Assembly (NCBI GenBank): GCA_977017575.1
Contig: CDRNVI010000167.1
Coordinates: forward strand, 62,001 to 126,000
DNA from: Paramoeba atlantica
Lineage: Eukaryota > Discosea
Length of the DNA stretch: 64,000 nt
Reading direction: 5' to 3'
How positions within the stretch are numbered: position 1 is the stretch's first letter; each line of letters begins with the position of its first letter. Positions 8,850-19,224 of this stretch are shown here, one piece after another. The translations under genes were made by a program, and so were the position numbers. A model generated the notes under the pieces. The model saw nothing but the letters and a program-made list of their open reading frames with translations. It did no database searches and was not told the origin of the DNA.

Positions 8850-10385
8850 TCAACACCACTTATGAATAATTCATTGAGTTTCATTCCTTCCAAGTTCAAG
8901 AGCTTGTAAAACTTCATTTGGATAATTCCAATCATTCATAAACTGAGATCCAGTTGACTTAAATCATGCCAAGTATGCCAATAAAAGATCCCAACTCTTC
9001 ATTTAAGGGTCAATCAGTCCACAAGAGAATCCAATCCTTACCCAAATATTTTTTCTGCTATCGCATGGTACATTATAAATGACACCAAAACTGTTGAAAA
9101 AAATATCATTATATTAAATCTTAAGGAGAGTACTAACCCTCACATTCTGCCACATAGATATCAACATCAGTCATAAACATCTATCCAAATATCCTGATGA
9201 GGCTCTTGTGGTCAGAACTGGAAAGTTGAAATCCACTTTGCCTGCCAAAGTTCATTGATCTGAAGGGGTCAGGGATGCCAGAGATGATCAACAGCCCTTG
9301 GCCATTGTCAGAATGTGGAAAAATACTTCAAGTTATGTTGTGAACATGGTTTTGGTGACCTGTAAAACTTTTGTGTATCCTCGAAAAATATATCTTCCAT
9401 ATGCGCTGAATTGGGCCAGAATCCTTCTGTTGTGCTTTTAGAAAGCACTGTGTCCCCAAACTTCTCAAGAGCCAGCTCTGCAAGAAAAATCAGCCATACC
9501 AAAACAAATACCATCACTTACTCCAAACAGGGGGAGTTTGCTTGCAGAGTGAAAAACAGATCCAAACAAATTCCAGCCAAAACCAATTGTTTTCTTAAGA
9601 GCATACAATTCCACATATCTCTGCAATGACAGAGTTTCTCAGGAAAATTCGATGACTTCACCATACAATATACCATATCTGCCAAACAAATTTTGAGAAT
9701 CAGTAAAAATAAATAAACCTCTTAATATTGTTAGAACCTCTGAAAAGCATTGAATATTCCAGTGAGAACTCCAGGGAATACAGGAATGTATCAAAGCAGA
9801 AACCAGATCAGAAAAAATAACTTTTGTAGTGACCTCTAACTTCTTGACAGCAAACCACAATGACATCTCCTCAAAAAAGAGAAACACAATCCTGTTGTTA
9901 ACCCCCAATGTAGGAAATAGATCCAATCATCTCTCAAAAATGCAACACTTTGCTATCCCCACAATAAACTCTTCCTCATCGATAGCTGTATAGACAAAAT
10001 CATCAATGTAAAATACTGAACAAAAGTCAACCTCCTCATGGTCCCTCTTGCATAGTTCCAATAAAAAAGCATTGTTATCCTTCTCATGACTGAATCTTGA
10101 ATCCCCAGAGGGGCTTGTAGTGATATGACCAGAGAAAAGGTCGAGCCAAATACAAGCCAATGTGCTTTGTCATTCGCCATTTCTCTTCACCCATTGATAG
10201 ATTGTTGGTGTTACCAAACTCATTAGGTCTAGAATAACAAATGAGTGAGAAGAGATTTGATACATCAAAAGAAAAGAAGAAAACATCCTGATTACCATTA
10301 AAAATGTATTTCTTTTCCTCTGGGGAGAATAAACAAAACGATTTTGGTTTTATCCCCAAACACCCAGGTTCGCCAAAGCTCATTC
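8850..10385 (-). mobile_element. Very degenerate reverse-transcriptase-like segment
   Basis: Minus-strand pieces in changing frames suggest an old retroelement pol. SVFYIDDFVYTA (about 10,015-9,980) has the Y-x-D-D core of a reverse transcriptase with hydrophobic flanks; upstream FSFDVSNLFSLI (near 10,290) could be the first catalytic Asp block. Downstream pieces in other frames (LGVNNRIVFLF; NYPNEVLQAL) vaguely resemble the later parts of DIRS-type pol. If so, the tyrosine recombinase at 5.5-6.4 kb on the same strand might have belonged to the same element, but the 2.5 kb between them is low-complexity DNA and I found no split repeats. Class uncertain. Confidence 0.32.
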
Positions 10386-10977
10386 TAACATGTTATCAAC
10401 TACATCAGAGTGTCCATACAAATCAAAATAGACTCCTCGAACATCATCATTGTATCACTTTCAACACCCCCTTTTCATCATTGCCACTCTCTTTGTCCTT
10501 TCCAAACACATCCCCTCACAACCCAAACTTTGAAACACCTGGAACCCCAGGTGCTATTCCTACCCCAATCTCCATTCCTTTACACCCTGGTCTCTCCCAC
10601 AATCATTAAACATTACCAAAGTCATAATTTCAGTCCATTCCCCATGATAATTCCGATCACTCTAATGATCTTTATATCCGTCACCCCACAGTCATAATAA
10701 TGGTCATGACCACAAACAAAATCATGTTCATAATCTTGGTAACGAGCTGAGTCATAACCTTTGTCTCTCTCTCAACCTCATCAACTCTCTTTTGAGTGAC
10801 TTCCTCTTCTGAAGAAAAATTCTCTTTGGACACTTTCGAAATATTTCCACAAGCTTTTAGATCTATCACCACACACAAAGTACATGCTTCGATGAGAGCA
10901 CTTCTTCTCTGAATTTGAGCAGAAGCGAACCACACATATATTTGCACCACAAAAGACTTTACAGCTCTTTGGACTGT
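10386..10977. other. No recognisable gene
   Basis: Mixed sequence of normal complexity up to the solo LTR. No motif in any frame that I can support. Confidence 0.4.
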
Positions 10978-11368
10978 TGTGGGGGGAACCACACTCACAA
11001 TGAAGACACAAGGAAAAAGGAGAGAAAAAGGAAAGAAACTAAACTCTGGACCAAAACCTTTATAGGAATGACCCCAACCAACACACAAGACCAAGCCAAA
11101 ACGAAACCAGAGAAAACGGCGTGAAAACGTGAAAGCAAATAAAAAGAGCACTAAAAAACTTGTGATTCTGGCAAAAACACCAAACTGGTGCACGGGCTGT
11201 CTGTGAAGCTCCTGGCTCATCAGGAAGGCCAAAACCCATGACAAAAGGCATCCAGAGAAGCTCTGGGAAGGCTCAAAGAAACTCAGGGAAGCTCAGAGAA
11301 GCTCAGGAAAGCTCAGAGAAGCTCTGGAAAGCACCACTAATGTGTTGGAGGCAGGTTTCACTCCAACA
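10978..11368 (-). mobile_element. Solo LTR L0, diverged relative of the chromovirus A/C LTR
   Basis: Begins TGTGGGGGGAACC and ends CTCCAACA in plus orientation, i.e. TGTTGGAG...CCACA on the minus strand. Flanked by a 4-bp target duplication CTGT (10,974-10,977 and 11,369-11,372). The right half aligns with the 620-bp LTRs of elements A and C (GGCATC-AGAAGCTC-GGGAAGGCTC); the shared phrase CTCTGGA-CAAAACCTTTAT-GGAA lies in the left half. At 391 bp it lacks part of the middle. No internal region remains. Confidence 0.8.
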
Positions 11369-11372
11369 CTGT

Positions 11373-12251
11373 AATAGATCAGAGAGGTACATTTGGTATT
11401 GTCGCAAAGATAATCAATCACTTCAGTTTGGCCATCTGAATTTCTGATCCTGCATCCACAAATTCATCTTGCATGATCTGACATATCTTTAAACCAGAGG
11501 AGAATAAAGCAAAGAGGCAAGACAAGAAGTGGATGAGGGGGCAAAATGGACAAAAAGCGCACACATTATTAGAAGGAACGCAATATTCTCAAAAGATATC
11601 CTTGCATCGAAAGACTGAGCACTTTCCGCACATAAAAAGCACTCTCATGCCTCATCATGTCTCGCCATGGTCAAATTCGTGTAAGCACAGCCAGGACTTG
11701 AGAAGGAAATAGAAGAGAGACACATATGAGAATGGAAAGGATGAGAAAGTGAAATTTGATTTAGGAGAAATCTTTGATCCTATCAACAGAACAGAAGAAA
11801 ATGATTCTCTAACACCAACTTTAGGAAATTCAAGGATCTCAGAGGTGAGGTGGATGTCATTGAATGAGGTTCAAGGAGATTCCAAAGAAAGTGACAAAGA
11901 AATATGAACCCAAGAGCAGACCAGAGAAATTCGTAATGCCAATCAGCTCAGCTGGCCAGAAGGCCTAAAATTTCCATGAATTGACAATGTTGCTCACTCC
12001 CGATGAGGGTCACTGAGATCCTCGGGGGGATGCTGAGGGTCTGGATTTGAGACCTTTTGTCAAGCCACCTTTTGGACAGTTCAGGAAGCAGCCAACAACC
12101 TATTTGAATGTTGAATTGGCCCAATTAGTTCAGAGGAAGAAGAGAACAAAGGAGGTTTGGAGTTGGCTCGAGAAACTCTACTTCAAAAGGGGAAGAGACC
12201 AAAACCAAGGATAATCAAGGGGATAATGATGCGAGAAGGAGGCTGGAGAAA
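11373..12251. other. No gene assigned; possible 5' remnant of a retroelement
   Basis: Mixed sequence. A short plus-strand frame near 12,055-12,180 (FVKPPFGQFRKQPTTYL) precedes the RT fragment and could be the same element's pol or gag, but stops are frequent and no domain is identifiable. Confidence 0.3.
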
Positions 12252-12372
12252 GTACTCAAGAAGAAGGAACAGGAGGAGTTAGGATTCACAGTGGAAGAGG
12301 AGACTTCACCAGCAGCGGTATCTCCAGCCTTTGTTGTACCAAAGAAAGAAAGAGGGAAATGGAGATTAAACA
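12252..12372 (+). pseudogene. Reverse transcriptase N-terminal fragment
   Basis: Reads TSPAAVSPAFVVPKKERGKW, the block 1/2 entry of LTR- or DIRS-type reverse transcriptase (compare S-P-A-S-P-V-V-x-V-x-K-K-D-G-S-W-R). A stretch with the usual pre-RT spacing (EQEELGFTVEEE) precedes it. The frame then enters a purine microsatellite and ends. Nothing else of this element is left downstream. Confidence 0.55.
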
Positions 12373-12672
12373 AGAGAAAAGGAACAAAGAAAAAAAAGAG
12401 AAAAGGAAAAAGAAAGAAAAGAGGAAAAAGAAAAAACAAAGGAAAAGGAGAAAAACAAAGGAAAAAAAAAAGAAAAAAACAAAGAAAAGAGAAGAAAAAA
12501 AAGAATAAAAAAAAGAACCTTGTTTGGTGGGATCTCAAGTCTCCTTGACTCCCTAACTCCCCGACTCCTCTCTCTCTCTTTCTCTCTCTCTCTCTCAGTG
12601 AGAATTGGATCATCTTCTGGGACATTCAGTCTTGAGGGGTCAAATAGCTTAAAAATATCAAAGAAAAAAGAG
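12373..12672. repeat. Purine microsatellite and (CT)n
   Basis: GAAAAAG-type tract 12,385-12,515, then (TC)n around 12,570-12,598. A minus-strand segment 12,585-12,612 resembles plus-strand 21,187-21,211 (ATGAT-CAATTCT--CTGAGAGA), so this is part of a small dispersed duplication. Confidence 0.6.
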
Positions 12673-12716
12673 TTGTTTGAACAAATCAAAAGAACTCTTT
12701 AATTTGTTCATAAAAC
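12673..12716 (-). repeat. Interspersed palindrome family 2, copy 1
   Basis: On the minus strand TGAACAAATTAAAG and CTTTTGATTTGTTCA form the arms of a 44-bp element that recurs at 21,132-21,175 and 21,870-21,912. Flanking sequence (TTTTTTCTTTGAT) is partly shared, so the repeat unit may be somewhat longer than the palindrome. Confidence 0.65.
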
Positions 12717-13086
12717 TCCAAAACATCACCACAAAAATCCCTTCAATTGTTCTGTTTTTCTTGTTTTTTGATTATATTATCATCTAACAGAAAAAGAAAA
12801 AAGAAAAGAAAGAAAAATTAGTTTTCCAATTCAAAAAAAAACAAAGAAAAACAAAGAAAAAAACAAAGAAAAACAAAGAAAAACAAAAAAAAGAAAAAAA
12901 CACATCACCACAAAACACCCAACAAAATAAAGGTTTTTGATCTTAGATTGGTGGAAAGAAAAAGAGAACGAAAAAGAAAAAAAAAAAGAAAATGGAAAAA
13001 GGAAAAAGGAAAAAAAAAAAGAAAAAAAAAGAAAAGAAAAAAAGAAAAAAAGAAAAAAAGAAAAAAAGAAAAAAAGAAAAAAATAC
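12717..13086. repeat. Purine tracts with (AAAAACAAAG)n
   Basis: Purine-rich runs 12,790-12,900 and 12,956-13,082, probably introns or 3' flank of LRR cluster b. A 55-bp normal-complexity island at 12,898-12,955 occupies the place of an exon but does not translate to an LRR. Confidence 0.55.
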
Positions 13087-14925
13087 ATTTGAACAAGATT
13101 CGTGAGTTGTCCTATTTCAGTTGAAAGTGGTCTTGTGAATGAATTCTTACTGAAATACCTACAAAGAGAAAGAAAGAAGAGGGAAAGAAAAGAAATAAGA
13201 GTTAAAAAGGAAAAAAAGAAAAAGAAAAAGAATAAAAAAAGAATAAAAAAAGAATAAAAAAAGAATAAAAATAATAAAATAATAAAAATAATAAAAATAA
13301 TAAAAATAATAAAAAAATAAAAAATAAATAATAAAAAAAATAATAAAATAAATAAAATAAATAAAATAAATAAAATAAATAAAATAAATAAAATAAATAA
13401 AATAAATAAAATAAATAAAATAAATAAAATAAATAAAATAAATAAAATAAATAAAATAAATAAAATAAATAAAATAAATAAAATAAATAAAATAAATAAA
13501 ATAAATAAAATAAATAAAATAAATAAAATAAATAAAATAAATAAAATAAATAAAATAAATAAAATAAATAAAATAAATAAAATAAATAAACATCCAAGTC
13601 AAATGAAAGTTGTCCAAATTCAGTAGGCAAAGACTCCGTGAAGTTATTAGAAATGATGTCTAATAATATTATGAAAAGGAGAGGGAGAGAGGAGAGAGGA
13701 GAGAGGAGAGAGGAGAGAGAGAGAGAGAGAGAGAGAAAAGAAAGAGAAAGAGAGAGAAAAGTGAGAGAGAAAAGTGAGAGAAAGAAAGAAAAGAAAAAAA
13801 TCATCAGAACAGAATAATTTATTCAAAAAATAATCTGAAGAAAAAAAAGAAAAAAAAAGAAAAAAAAAAGAAAAAAAAAAAAGAAAAGAAAAACATTTGA
13901 AGGAGATCAAAGAGTTGTGCAAATTCAACAGGCATTGTCTCTGAAAAGAAATTCCCTCCCAGTGATCTGATAAAATCAAAAATAATTTCAATAAAAATGA
14001 AAGAAATGAAAAGAAATGAAAGAAAGAAAGAAAATGAAAGAAAAATGGGAAAGAAAGAAAGAAAAATAAAGAAAAAAGAAAAAAGAAAAAAAAAAGAAAG
14101 AAAAAGAAAAAAGAAAAAAGATAAAAAAGAAAAAAAAGAAAAAAAGAAAAAAAGAAAAAAAGAAAAAGAAAAAAAGAAAAAGAAAAAAAAAGAAAAAAAA
14201 AGAAAAAGAAAAAATTACAAATCAGTTAAAGAATGAAGTTTTGAAATTTTGTCCAAGATTTTTTCTCCTTTCAGTTGATTGACTCCTAAAAACCTTTTGG
14301 AAAAGAAAGAAAGAAAAGAGAAGAGAAGAGAAGAAAAGAGAAGAAAAGAGAAGAAAAGAGAAGAAAAGAAAAGAAAAGAAAAGAGAAGAGAAGAAAAGAG
14401 AAGAAAAGAGAAGAAGAGAAGAGAAGAGAAGAAGAGAAGAGAAGAGAAAAAGAAAGGAAAGGAAAAGACAGGAAAGGAAAAGAAAGAAAAGAGAGAAAAT
14501 GATAAAATTATTAAAAGAATAATAAAAGAAAGAAAAAAAATAAAATAAAAAGAAAAATAAAAATAAAAATAAAAATAAAAATAAAAATAAATAAAAATAA
14601 AAAATAAAAAATAAAAAATAAAAAATAAAAAATAAAAAATAAAAAATAAAAAATAAAAAATAAAAAAACATGATTTGGACATGATGAAGATTTTCAATTT
14701 CTGATGGAACAGTCCCTCTCAAAGTATTGTCAGAAAGATCTCTAGAAAGAGAAGAGAGAGAAGAGAGAGAGGGAGAGAGGGAGAGAAAAGGGGAGAGAGA
14801 GAGAAAAGGAAGGGAGGGAGAGAGAAAAGGAGGGGAGAGAGAGAAAAGGGGAGAGAAAGAAGAAAGAAAAAGTTAAAAGTTAAAAGAAAAGAAAAAAGAG
14901 AAAAGAGAAAAGAAAGAAAAAGAAA

Positions 14926-14957
<32 letters not shown>

Positions 14958-15084
14958 GAAAAAGAAAAAAGAAAAAAGAAAAAAAAGAAAAAAAAGAAAA
15001 AAAAGAAAAAGAAACAAATAAAGAGAAGAAAGAACTCCAATTTCGGTTGGGATTGTCCCACTGAGATAGTTGTCCGCCAAAAGC
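13087..15084 (-). pseudogene. Leucine-rich-repeat gene fragment, cluster b (six exons, best preserved)
   Basis: Six minus-strand exons in coding order: 15016-15084 (69 bp), 14670-14741 (72), 14219-14293 (75), 13895-13966 (72), 13592-13659 (68) and 13087-13158 (72), each between AG and GT and each phase 2. They encode one plant-type LRR apiece: ADNYLSGTIPTEIGVLSSL, LSDNTLRGTVPSEIENL, LGVNQLKGEKILDKISKL, LGGNFFSETMPVEFAQL, ISNNFTESLPTEFGQL, SKNSFTRPLSTEIGQL. Introns are 235-433 bp of nearly pure pyrimidine on the coding strand. Five exons correspond one to one and in order with cluster a, 13.4 kb away in the same orientation, so one cluster is a duplicate of the other. The only frame defect is a 4-bp loss in 13592-13659. 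No start, signal peptide, membrane segment or kinase domain was found, so it is either part of a longer gene or a dead block. Such domains normally act in ligand recognition. Confidence 0.72.
13340..13590. repeat. 9-bp VNTR (TAAATAAAA)n
   Basis: About 26 nearly perfect copies of a 9-bp unit inside the LRR intron between exons 13087-13158 and 13592-13659. Because 9 is a multiple of 3, it gives a long false ORF of a repeating tripeptide. Confidence 0.9.
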
Positions 15085-15995
15085 CTTTTTTAACAAATAG
15101 AAGAGAAAGAGAGAAGAGAGAAGAGAGAAGAGAGAGAAGAGAGAGAAGAGAGAAGAGAGAAGAGAGAGAGAGAAAGAGAAAGTGGAAGAGAAAGTGGAAG
15201 AGAAAGTGGAAGAGAAAGTGGAAGAGAAAGTGGAAGAGAAAGCGGAAGAGAAAGCGGAAGAGAAAGCGGAAGAGAAAGAGAAAGAGAAAGAGAGAGAGAA
15301 AGAGGAGAAGAGAGAAAGAGAGAGAAGAGAAGGAGAAAATGAGGAATGAGAGAATGAGAAAGAGAGAAGAAGAAGAAGAGAGAAAGAAAAAGGAAAGAGA
15401 AAAGAAAGAGAAAAAGGAAAGGGAATAAAAGAAAAAAAGTATTATTTCAAAGGTTTTTTCTTTTTAAAAAAGAAAGAATTAAAAAAAAAGATTAAAGAAA
15501 AAGAAAAAGAAAAAGAAAAAGAAAAGAGAAAAAGAAAAGAGAAAAAGAAAAGAGAAAAAAAAAAGAGAAAAAAAAAAGAGAAAAGAAAAGAAAAGAAAAG
15601 GAAACCGACCACCCCACAGAAAGGAAAGGAAGGGAAAGGAAAGGAAGGGAAAGGAAAGGAAGGGAAAGGAAAGGAAGGGAAAAGTAAAAAAGAGAAAAAG
15701 AGAAAGAGAGAAAGAGAGAAAGAGAGAAAGAGAGAAAGAGAGAAAGAGAGAAGGGGGGAAAGTAGCGAAAAAACAGAGAGAGAAAAAAAAAAAGAGAGAA
15801 AAGACGCTGGATCCAAAAATTTGGAACATCCAAAAAAGAAGAAAATGTACTCAGGGACAAAAAAAAGAAGAAAGAAAAAGAGGGAAAAGAGGGAAAAGAG
15901 GGAAAAGAGGGAAAAGAGGGAAAAGAAAAGAGGAAAAGACAGGAGAAAAAAAGAAGATAGAGGTTTTCGGACCCGAAATAGGGGTCCGTCATTTG
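15085..15995. repeat. Purine tracts and 12-bp tandem repeat upstream of LRR cluster b
   Basis: GAGAGAA units to 15,175; about nine copies of GAGAAAGTGGAA-like 12-mers 15,175-15,285; GGAAAGGAAGG units 15,615-15,685. The block 15,970-15,994 (GACCCGAAATAGGGGTCCGT) matches 2,222-2,246, marking the far end of the a/b duplication. The copy at 15,970 keeps CpGs (CCGAAA, TCCGTC) that read CA in copy a. Confidence 0.7.
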
Positions 15996-18042
15996 GCTGC
16001 TATTTTTTTTCTCATTTTTGGTTCCTCTTTCTTGGTTTCTTCTCTCAGTCCTTTTTTTTTCTCTCTTTTTTTTTTTTTCTCTCCAAAAAAGAGAAATGGG
16101 CGTAAATCAGAGATTTATTTCAGGGTTGAAAGTCAACAAACAAGAACGAAAGTTTCAATGGTAAAAGCAAAAGCAAAGCAAAAAGCAGAAAACAAAGAAA
16201 AGGAGTGAAAGCAGGCACAGGCTGGCTGCAACGCTAAGAAGAAGAAAGAGCAACAAAGGATTCAACGCGTGTGTTGCCAAAAGAGACACAAAGAAGGGAA
16301 AAAAATGAATTCGAGAGCTAAATCTAGCGCGGCAGAATGAGATAAATTCCTATATTAGGGAATTCCTTGTTCGTTTCCGTTTGGTCTCTTCTTCGGGGAC
16401 CTCTTGTTCAAAAAACAAAATCGCCAACTCTCTCTCTCTCTCTCTCTCTCTCTTTTGTGTGGGGTACAAAGAATTCAGCAAAATCTTCAAAAAATCGTGG
16501 GGTGTTTGTTTTTTTCTTATATTTCTCTAATTTTCTTCTTCTTACTTTCTTTCTTTTCTTTTCTTATTTCTTTTCTTTCTTTTTTAGATTGTGGTGAGAG
16601 ACTAAATCAAGAGTTGTTTTTGACCTTTGGTTATGCTCTTTGATCCAGAACAAAAGAATCTTTGTTGATGGATCACTATTACATTGGTGAGGGATATTGG
16701 TGAATCTTGTTGTGTGTTGCTTTTTTCATTGAACATGAGAAAAAAGAAGAACTTTTTTTGATGGTGGTTTTGCGCACACAATGTTAACATTCTTTTCTTT
16801 TGTGGCCAATTTATCGTTGTGTTTGCTGTGTTTTTTTTTTTTCTTTTCCCCTTGTTTCATTTTTGTTGTTTTTTGAGTGGGTTTTCTTTTCTCTTTCCCT
16901 CTTTCCCTCTTTCTTTTTCCTTTTCTTTTTTTCTTTCTATTGATAAACTCTTTTCAGGGGAAATGTGGAAAAGACCATTCAAGATTTCTTTTTTTCTCTT
17001 TACTCTTTTTTATTCTTTTATTCTTTTCTTTCTACTTTTCTTTTTCTTCTTTTTCTTTTTCTCCCTTTTGATGGTGTTCTTCAAAAATTGTGAATACTAA
17101 TTTTTCTTTCTTTTCTTTCTCTAACCTCTCGAGATGGTCCCTAATGAGATATTAAAATAATCTGGCTGCATGTTCAGAGACCTCTGTTTTGTTTCGTGCT
17201 CCACTCCATTGCGGAAAGAAGAGAAAGAAGGGGGTTAAGTTTGGCAAGAAATTTGGAGAATATGGCTATTTTTTGACTTCTTTTAACCTCCTTCTTCTTG
17301 GCGATGATGAATTAATTAATATATTAAGAGGTACCATGAATTTTGCTTGAACTCAGAAGTGGAGTCTATTCCCACCCAACAATTCACAAGGAGAGGGAGT
17401 TTGCCACTCTTGTTACATCACCACAGGTTTCTTTTTTTCCCCTCTTTATTTTGTTATTTTGTTGTTTTGGTGTTTTTGTCAAGTAGTTTAATTGTTTGTT
17501 TTTGTGTTTTTGTATTTTGTTTTTATTTTGTTTTCTTCTTCACTTACAAACCTTCTTCTTAGAGTTTTGAGTTGTAAACTTTTGGTGTTTCGTTTCTTCA
17601 CTGTGTAGTGTTCAGGTTTTATTTTGGTATAAATGTGATTGTTTTGATTGTTGTTGCTATTGTTATTGCTGGATGTTATTGATTGTTTCAAAAGAGCCAA
17701 GAGAAGTGTTTTTTGAGAGCTTGTTGTTGGTTGTCGGTCGGTTGTTGGGTTGTTGGTTGGTTGTTCAGGACAATCCAAGCCAATCCAGACAAGACAACCC
17801 AAAAGAGAACCCAAGAATATGGTGGTATCCTAGAAACTAGAGTTTGTTTGCTAGAAAGAAAAGTGTTAATAGAGGTTGGTTTTCTTTTTCTTTTTTCTTT
17901 TCCCTTTATTTCTTTGATATTTTAGTATCATGTTTTTTTCTCTTTTCCCCTTCTTTTTCTCTTTCTCTCTCTTTTTCTCTTGTTTTTGTTTTTTGTTTTT
18001 TCTTTCATTCCCTTTTTTCTCTTTTTTTCATCATGCAATATA
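15996..18042. other. Pyrimidine-rich region, no gene assigned
   Basis: T/C-rich plus strand with (CT)n at 16,429-16,452. Several polypyrimidine-AG sites are followed by normal-complexity islands (TTCTTTTTTAG at about 16,587; CTTTTCAG at about 16,957), as expected for exons of a plus-strand gene, but the islands give no recognisable protein. 17,140-17,400 and 17,560-17,870 are ordinary sequence without features I can support. Confidence 0.4.
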
Positions 18043-18324
18043 CACTACGGGGAAAACGCCCCAAAGATGTTTCAAATAGCCCTTGGCGTCGACAGCCCCT
18101 ATTCTTTGGACAATTTATTTGATTTCTGAAACCTGTGATTTTGCTCTCTTCTTTCCGTTTGAATTTTTTCAAACTGAACTGGATTTTTCTTTCGAAAATG
18201 GAGGAAAACGGGTTTTCGAAAATGGAGGAAAACGGGTTTTCCTCCCAAATCAAATAAATTGTCCAAAGAATAGGGGCTGTCGACGCCATATTTGAAACAT
18301 CTTTGGGGCGTTTTCCCTGTAGTG
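18043..18324. mobile_element. Foldback element with CACTA-like 80-bp inverted repeats
   Basis: Ends CACTACGGGGAAAACGCC... and ...GGCGTTTTCCCTGTAGTG; the arms (18,043-18,125 and 18,247-18,324) are about 80 bp and nearly perfect, sharing GACAGCCCCTATTCTTTGG. The centre has a 26-bp tandem duplication (GAAAATGGAGGAAAACGGG). The terminal CACTA is typical of CACTA/EnSpm transposons, but 282 bp leaves no room for a transposase, so it would be a non-autonomous MITE. No 3-bp target duplication is evident. Confidence 0.7.
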
Positions 18325-18325
18325 C

Positions 18326-18715
18326 AAGAATTTTTTTTAAAGTGGACGCTTATTTTCCAGGGCCCCTTTGAATGGTCCCTCTCTTTGGTTAGTTTTTCGA
18401 AGAATGAAGTTTCGAAATCATTTTTTTTCGAAAAATCAAGTCTCGAAAAATTTTTTTTCGAAGAATGAAGTCTCGAAAACATTTTTTTTCGAAGAATTAT
18501 GTTTCAAAACCATTTTTTTTCGAAGAATCATGTTTCGAAATCATTTTTTTCCAAGAATCACCTTTCGAAACATGATTCTTCGAAAAAAAATGGTTTCGAA
18601 ACATAATCCTTTGAAAAAAAATGTTTTCGAGACTTCATTCTTCGAAAAACTAACCAAAGAGAGGGATCATTCAAAGGGGCCCTGGAAAATAAGTGTCCAC
18701 TTTTAAAAAATTCTT
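18326..18715. mobile_element. Second foldback element, end to end with the first
   Basis: A palindrome of about 390 bp beginning AAGAATTTTTTTTAAAGTGG and ending CCACTTTTAAAAAATTCTT; the arms share TTTTCCAGGGCCCCTTTGAA. The interior is built from about 32-bp units based on TTTCGAAGAATCATG, direct in the left arm and inverted in the right; the left arm has more units. Internally repeated long arms are typical of foldback elements. It starts 2 bp after the CACTA-like element ends. Confidence 0.7.
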
Positions 18716-18970
18716 TCAATTTATTTATGTATTGCCATTATTGGGTTAATGCTTTGTCATTTTTACAACAGACCCCAAAAAAAACACTCTCCCTCCCCAA
18801 AAAACAAAAATGCAAGTGGAACCATGATTTCTTTTGATTTTCCCTTTTTGCTGGAATTCTGGAGGTTTGCCTTAAAGAGTCTCAATTGGTTTTGATTTTG
18901 TGGTTTTCTTCTTTGTTGATTTCTTCTCATTTTTTTCACTTCTTAAAAAAGAAAAAAGGAAAGGAAAGTA

Positions 18971-19002
18971 TGTCATACCCAGTTGAAAGCATCCCAATCC
19001 CA
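18971..19002 (+). pseudogene. 5S rRNA fragment (5' end only)
   Basis: TGTCATACCCAGTTGAAAGC and the following ATCCCAATCCCA match bases 8-39 of the 5S gene at 2,770 with few changes, then diverge. The promoter elements are absent, so it is not transcribable as 5S. Confidence 0.75.
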
Positions 19003-19084
19003 GTACCAAAAAAACATTCTCTTTTTTCTTTTTGAAGGAGACATCAATGGTCTAATTTGGTTTCTTAGTTTGAGTAAAATTCAT

Positions 19085-19126
19085 ATTCTCTGGGTACAAA
19101 TTTTCAAATTAGTACCCAGAGAGAAT
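19085..19126. repeat. Interspersed palindrome family 1, copy 2
   Basis: Arms ATTCTCTGGGTAC / GTACCCAGAGAGAAT around AAATTTTCAAATTA. It lies about 80 bp after the 5S fragment; copy 1 lies about 310 bp after the complete 5S gene, suggesting the two loci share a larger duplication. Confidence 0.75.
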
Positions 19127-19224
19127 GATAAAATACCAACAAAAATACCAATGAAATGTGAGGCAAACAACAAAGAAAAACTAAAAAAAACAGCAACTTT
19201 TTGCACACTTTTAGTGAACTAAAT

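Noticed and set aside
8413..8935. Membrane protein on the minus strand
   Set aside because: A hydrophobic run from T/C-rich sequence, with no supporting start, homology or splice context.
13340..13617. A repeat protein of alternating Tyr-Leu-Phe / Tyr-Phe-Ile units
   Set aside because: Pure translation of a 9-bp VNTR inside an intron.
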